Of a stretch of DNA of 64,000 bases, positions 58,967 to 64,000 are shown piece after piece (the stretch's first letter is position 1; each line of letters starts with the position of its first letter). The notes under the pieces were generated by a model. It was not told where the DNA came from. It did not search any database and saw only the letters and a list, made by a program, of their open reading frames with translations. The DNA comes from Hamiltosporidium tvaerminnensis (taxonomy: Eukaryota > Microsporidia > Dubosqiidae): the NCBI GenBank assembly GCA_022605425.2, contig JAKIMF020000001.1, positions 436,501 to 500,500 of the forward strand, given 5' to 3'. The position numbers were made by a program, and so were the translations under genes.

Positions 58967-60043
58967 ATGTTATTTTTAATTTTAGAAAAATCAGATTACG
59001 CATTTTTTTTGTCAAATTTTAAAGAACTTGCAGTTACAGAAAATTATGATTATATAGAAATAAAAGAATTTGTTAATCCGATAGTTTTAATTGTAAAACA
59101 TAAAATTTCATTGAATATTAAAAATAAATTTGTAAACGACATTTTTATTCTTATAAATATGAAGTATGAAAAGTATAGCAACGCAATTATATTAAAAATA
59201 TTTAACCGAATAAATATATGTGAAGTTAAAAACAAATTCTTAAGAGATATTTTAAATATCGAAAATACTTCAAACGAAAACCATACAACAACAGAAATTG
59301 GTTGTATAAATAATTTGGATTTGCTTGAGAACCCAATATTTATTTTCTTAAAAGAAAATTTTAGTGTTATTCTATTGAAAAGAAATATTAGAAAAAACAT
59401 TAAACGATCACCAGTTCATGAAATTATTTACTCCTCGGTGTCAAAAGAAGAGTTTTATACGTCTGTGAAACAAATGGGTATTATTTTTTATTGGAATCCA
59501 TTTTTTACAATGTTTAGTTCGGGAAACAATACTGAAAGAATAAGAATGAGAAATCAAAGAACAGACAATGAAACAATACTTGATTTATATTGTGGAATAG
59601 GTTATTTTTTAATACCTTTGCTTTTAAATAATCCAAGTAGTAATGGAATTGCATGTGAAATAAACAAATACAGCCAGATTGCTTTAATAAAAAATATTGA
59701 AGTTAATAAACTTCAAAACAGAATTACAATTTGTTGTGGTAATCACAGTTCTTTTATCGATTTATATATAAACAAGTGTGATAGGATTATTATGGGATAT
59801 TTGCCATGCCCTTTTGAGGGTATCAAATATGCAGTGATTGCTTTGAAGAATACCGGTACTATTCATTTTCATAAAGTAATAGAAAAAAATGAAACAGAAA
59901 GTTATTTTTCTAAAATTAAAGATCATCTATTAAAATATTTTGAAGATGTAAAGCTAGAATCTCTAACGAAAGTGAAATCATATTCGGTAAGACAATATCA
60001 TTTCGTCTTTGACATTAAAGTATTAAATAAATTAAAATTTTAA
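58967..60043 (+). CDS. TYW2: TYW2/TRM12-like tRNA wybutosine-synthesis transferase
   Basis: A 358-residue protein of the TRM5/TYW2 class I methyltransferase fold. TYW2 transfers the 3-amino-3-carboxypropyl group of S-adenosylmethionine to the wyosine precursor at G37 of tRNA-Phe. The N-terminal 150 residues are poorly conserved. Then come TMFSSGN (181-187), DLYCGIGYFLIP (206-217, SAM loop), ACEIN (229-233), the LQNRITICCGNHSSF block and CDRIIMGYLPC (271-281), followed by GTIHFHK (297-303). MFS.GN, the DR..(L/M)G.LP block and IH.H point to TYW2 rather than TRM5, which has a NLP-type motif. Upstream lies the oppositely oriented retrotransposon. TRM5 remains the alternative. Confidence 0.8.
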   Translation: MLFLILEKSDYAFFLSNFKELAVTENYDYIEIKEFVNPIVLIVKHKISLNIKNKFVNDIFILINMKYEKYSNAIILKIFNRINICEVKNKFLRDILNIENTSNENHTTTEIGCINNLDLLENPIFIFLKENFSVILLKRNIRKNIKRSPVHEIIYSSVSKEEFYTSVKQMGIIFYWNPFFTMFSSGNNTERIRMRNQRTDNETILDLYCGIGYFLIPLLLNNPSSNGIACEINKYSQIALIKNIEVNKLQNRITICCGNHSSFIDLYINKCDRIIMGYLPCPFEGIKYAVIALKNTGTIHFHKVIEKNETESYFSKIKDHLLKYFEDVKLESLTKVKSYSVRQYHFVFDIKVLNKLKF

Positions 60044-62390
60044 TATATCTTTAAATTTTTAGTAAATATTTAAGAAAAAAAAGTGAAAGAAATCTTAAGT
60101 ACAAAAAGGAAATTTTCTCAAGATTAGTTGTTCATTTGCATGTCTATAACCACATAATTATTTCAAAGACTCATTGCTTTTAAAACATATAAATTATTGT
60201 CATATATTCTTTAAACTGTATTTTTTTAATATTAGTTTAAATTTATTTTTCTTTCGGGTCTAACTTTAAGTTTTCGAGTAAAGTGGTAGTACATTTAAAA
60301 AAGAATAATTCATATATAATCTAACCTAGAATGTTCATGTTTAAGGCTTTACTCTCATAATTCTTGTTACGGACCATTCCTAGTTTTAAATTTAACGATA
60401 TTTTTAAAGTCAGATTTATATAAAGTGCCTTAATGTGAAAAATAAGATTTCGTTAGATTGTAATATAGAGACGTACACCGTTTCCACTATGTAATTCCTG
60501 TAAGAAAATATCATGAACTTTATTGAAAAGAATCTGCGACGTCGAGAATAGAATAAACTTTAAAAGCTTTGAAATCATTGGTATCGTCTTCTTTTCAGAG
60601 AAATAGAGAAGAGTTAACTTAGTTGTTTTTCAGAAGGATGTTTTTGTGAAATATAAAATTAAAAAGCTGATAATTAGCCAACATACTATATTGTCAATAA
60701 ACTAGAAACAAAACTGAATATACTTCGCGTATCACTAAGATAGCGAAAAACCTGGCTAATAACCAGGTAACTTGAATGTGTATCTAACGCTTTTAATAAA
60801 GAAATCTATTTCTAGAGGCGTCGGACCTACAAAATATTTAAGCACGACGTATTTTGTTTTAATGGTAAATATAAAAGTAAAATAGAATAGAAATTGAATA
60901 TAATATGTTTCCTTTGATCAAAGATAAAATTTAATATATAGAGCCAGCCCCCAGTGCCAAACGGCACAAATTAAAAATTAAATTTGATTATAAAGTTTTA
61001 AAGGAGATTTTAACTAATAAATCATAATTTAGATGCAGTTTTTTTAATTATGAACCAATCATTTCTTTTTTTTTTAATTTTATCGGATGTGAATAACAAA
61101 GGCGAAGAGATAAGAAGATATGTTTTAAAATATTCTAACTGGGCCATTTTTTGATCCCGATTTCGATAAAATCAAGAATTAATGATATGACATTTTTTAA
61201 AAAAATACAACATTCTTTTAAAACTGTAGCACACTTTATTTTTTTCTAAAATTAACCGAGATCTAGGTTTATATAAATATCTGATTCCTCGAGACTCATT
61301 GGTTACCTCGAAAAATATCTACAACCCGGAGAATTTCATTTGAAACATGGTTACTTTCTTTACATAAGAAAGGTATATAAAATAATAATTGAGCTAGATA
61401 TCATTAAGATTACAAATTTCTAAAGAAGTATTCTATGCTTATCTGCGAAATTCTTTGGTATAAAACTACAGAAATACTTTCGTTTTTAGCACTAATATAA
61501 TTTATGATTCAAAAATAATTTAATAATTTGATGGTAGGAATACTAATAGTTCTCTCAAACAGACTCTTTTTTGGCAATATTAATCCAATTCGAAATATAA
61601 AAGAGTTTCAAATTTATTTTATCGAATGTAAGCTAATCTATGAATTTGCTTGGAAACAAAACACATAAGAAATTAACAATAGTTTTTAATAATCCAATGG
61701 GTAATGTTTTAAAGTGAGTATTTTTGGTTTTTTTATTAATATTTTTTCTAGCGCATAATACATTTGTCATGTTTCGATATTCCGAATATTCTCAAAGTAT
61801 TTTTTATGTTTGATGGATTTTGGTTGGTTTAATATTTTTTGATATAAAGTAAATATAATGTACATTTCTGTTTCAAAAATTTTATCAATGAAACGTTTTA
61901 AATTCTTTGATATTTTTTGAAAGAAAAAACCAATAAATTTAAACATTTTGGATATTTTTGAGTAAAAAAAATAGTTAAAGTTAATTTTACTCATAAATTT
62001 GTTCCGATAAAAAGTATCCTTAGGTTTTTTTTTTAATTTTTGCGCTTGAGAAATATATTATTCAGTTAATTGTACATTTATCAATGAATCAACATAAATT
62101 TAAAGAATAATTCTCAAGTCGTTGATAAAAGATCAATTCGAGATGGTATAGCATATTCTCTTGTATAATTAAACAAAAATAATTTTAATGAATCACTCCA
62201 ATAAATCCGAAATTGAATTTTAAATTTTAATTTTATTATAGGAAGCTTTAGAGCTAAATACTTTCTATTTTCAAGCATATATAAAACAATTGGAATTTTT
62301 ATTTGATATATATCAACTTCTTTAAAAATTGAAAAATTAGAGTTTTTTGCTCGATATTGATGAATTCTATGTTTGGCAGAGATATCTGCA
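60044..62390. other. Gene-free stretch
   Basis: A+T-rich DNA without a supported gene. A small ACCTGG/CCAGGT hairpin lies at about 60749-60767. The 75-codon ORF at 61767-61994 is F/I/K-rich and looks like chance. Confidence 0.5.
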
Positions 62391-62399
62391 CACTGGCAT

Positions 62400-62800
62400 T
62401 ACCTGCTATAATAGTACTTTGCTAAGATTTTCAACAAAATAATATGTCAAACAATTCTTTAAGCGGAATAGTAGGACGTGGTTCGTTAATTTGCATTGCT
62501 GGCGCGTAATTTGCCTACAAAACGCAGTTTCTGCTCCAAAGAAACCAGTATTCCTACTTTTTCACATTTTTTGAACCTAATAAATTTCGAAATAATATAC
62601 GCCTCTGCGAGTTACATGGAGTTTATCTAAACCTTTGGATATCATATCAACTATTACAATCTACTACCTGATTTTTGCCGGGTTCTAAAAAAGTGTGTTT
62701 TTTGTACTTCCTAGGCGCCAAGTCTTCCAACTTGGGTGATCAAGGTACGTTTCATGATTTCGTATGGGGCAATACTTATATTATTATTTTTGAATTAATT
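62400..62800 (+). repeat. Dispersed transposon-like repeat, copy R3
   Basis: The most diverged of three copies. TTTTTGAACCTAATAAATTTCG at 62568-62589 matches the GAACC-AATA-A-CTTCTAGC block of R1 and R2. Downstream, GAGTTACATGGAGTTTATCTAA matches their GACTTATATGAAGTTCACCT-like stretch. A weaker GGCGCCAAGTCTTCCAAC block corresponds to GGCTCTAAGTCTTACAAC of R2. Confidence 0.55.
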
Positions 62801-62881
62801 CTTCAGGTATTAAATGTGGTATGTTCTACGACTGCAACCTTTCATTATACCTTTATTACGTGCAAAAGCAATCAAATATAA

Positions 62882-64000
62882 GTTAATTATCTTGGCAAAT
62901 TATTTAAGCTTAACCAAATTTATATTTATAGTTTATTTTTCTTCAAAGAATGGTGAAAAATTTATTTCTACGAAAGTCAGATTTTAAAAGCTATATATCT
63001 CAGAAAATAAATGGTAAGCCTAATTAAATAGAATTCATTTTCGATTTCAACTATTTTTTAATACATTTTGTATTTCTTCTGATTTATGAATTAAAATTCC
63101 TATTATTTTTTTAATAAATATATATTACAATAAAGGTCTCCTTATATAATATCCATTAATAGCATTTCATATTTTGATTGATTATCATAATCTTCTATAA
63201 AACAGTATTCCCTAACTTTCAATTTCTTTTGATTATATTTGGGTTGCTTTTTTTGAGAAAAAATAGCTCATATTAGATTATTAAGATCTTATTTATTAAT
63301 CTAATATTGATTTTCTTCTAATACTTAAGTATTAAATTTATATTTTGCAATCACTCATCATTTTCAAAAATTTGGGGACCGAGATGTTAGTATTAGTTTA
63401 CTTTGTAAACGAAACAACCTTAACGAAGAATTGTTTGTTTCTATCTAGAGAACCGGTTCTAATTCATAAATATTAGAATGCAAAACATCATTCAATGTTT
63501 TATTAACAGTGTTGGTTAGAGTTTTTAATATCCAACTTCTTATTGTCTTAATTAGCCTTTTCTAATTGTGCTGGTGCATATAATTCTCGGAACCTTTTGA
63601 AAATTAGTCTTATATCTAGAATACTATAAAATACATTTAACGTCTGGTTTAAAAAATACGTTGCTCGTTTTAACTTGGAAGTTATGGGCCCAGTAAAATT
63701 TATATATATTCTAATGGTTTTTAAATTTATTGAGCGCACATATTTTGCAATTCGAAATACTATAGAAACCTATTGTAAATGCAAATTACATTTAAATTCA
63801 AGATTCTCGCTTTCGTTTTTCTCATTTATGTTAATATCTACGAAACTTATAAATCAACTATAAATTTAGTTGCTAATGTTTTTTTTTGGGTTCCCGTAAG
63901 TTATTACGACTCATATTCAAAAAAAGTTTTACATGATCATTGGAGCTTTTATAATTTGTAATCGATAGACATAATATTTTTCTGAGGTATATCCACATTT
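62882..64000. other. Gene-free stretch to the window end
   Basis: A+T-rich DNA. Four short overlapping ORFs (60-63 codons) near 63548-63961 show no family resemblance. A gene could begin beyond the edge. Confidence 0.45.

Overview
The window looks like nuclear DNA of a gene-poor, very A+T-rich microsporidian. The reasons are compact intron-less genes for a shortened beta-COP and a shortened TFIIF beta subunit, CCC triplets just upstream of start codons, a U3 snoRNA whose 5' domain matches other eukaryotes, and long gene-free stretches full of decayed transposons. I cannot name the genus from sequence alone; a large-genome type such as Hamiltosporidium or Edhazardia is only a guess.

The left 39.2 kb is one repetitive array with a pitch of about 12.8 kb, and it runs off the left edge. 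Two modules alternate. Module Z (about 3.5 kb) carries an intact RhoGAP-domain gene, its 1.4 kb upstream region, two or three 83-bp tandem repeats and two 73-bp repeats derived from the 3' end of a retrotransposon. Module X (about 5.9 kb) has no convincing gene. Each Z/X boundary is a 1.5-1.8 kb 5'-truncated, stop-riddled fragment of one non-LTR retrotransposon. Successive fragments point in opposite directions, so every module sits between inverted repeats. The three X cores share one orientation. The three complete Z modules read minus, plus, minus, so the middle RhoGAP gene is inverted. The long and short ends of the retrotransposon arms move with Z, as expected if the flip arose by recombination inside the arms. 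Patchy shared variants show gene conversion within and between units.

The right 24.8 kb is mostly single copy. In order it holds SEC26 (beta-COP, COPI coat), a dispersed transposon-like repeat, a U3 snoRNA gene, TFG2 (TFIIF beta), a dead Tc1/mariner element with other relics nested in it, a predicted secreted leucine-rich-repeat protein (minus strand), the longest copy of the array's retrotransposon (minus strand; R4/Dong- or R2-like, with a CCHC knuckle and a restriction-like endonuclease, broken by frameshifts), and a TYW2/TRM12-like wybutosine methyltransferase-fold enzyme. The last 4 kb has one more copy of the dispersed repeat and no gene I can support.

The conserved genes serve general cell functions (vesicle coats, transcription initiation, rRNA processing, tRNA modification) and form no operon or pathway. 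The unusual feature is the RhoGAP array. It could be an invertible, expanding gene family driven by retrotransposon inverted repeats, or partly an assembly product, and only long reads can separate these.
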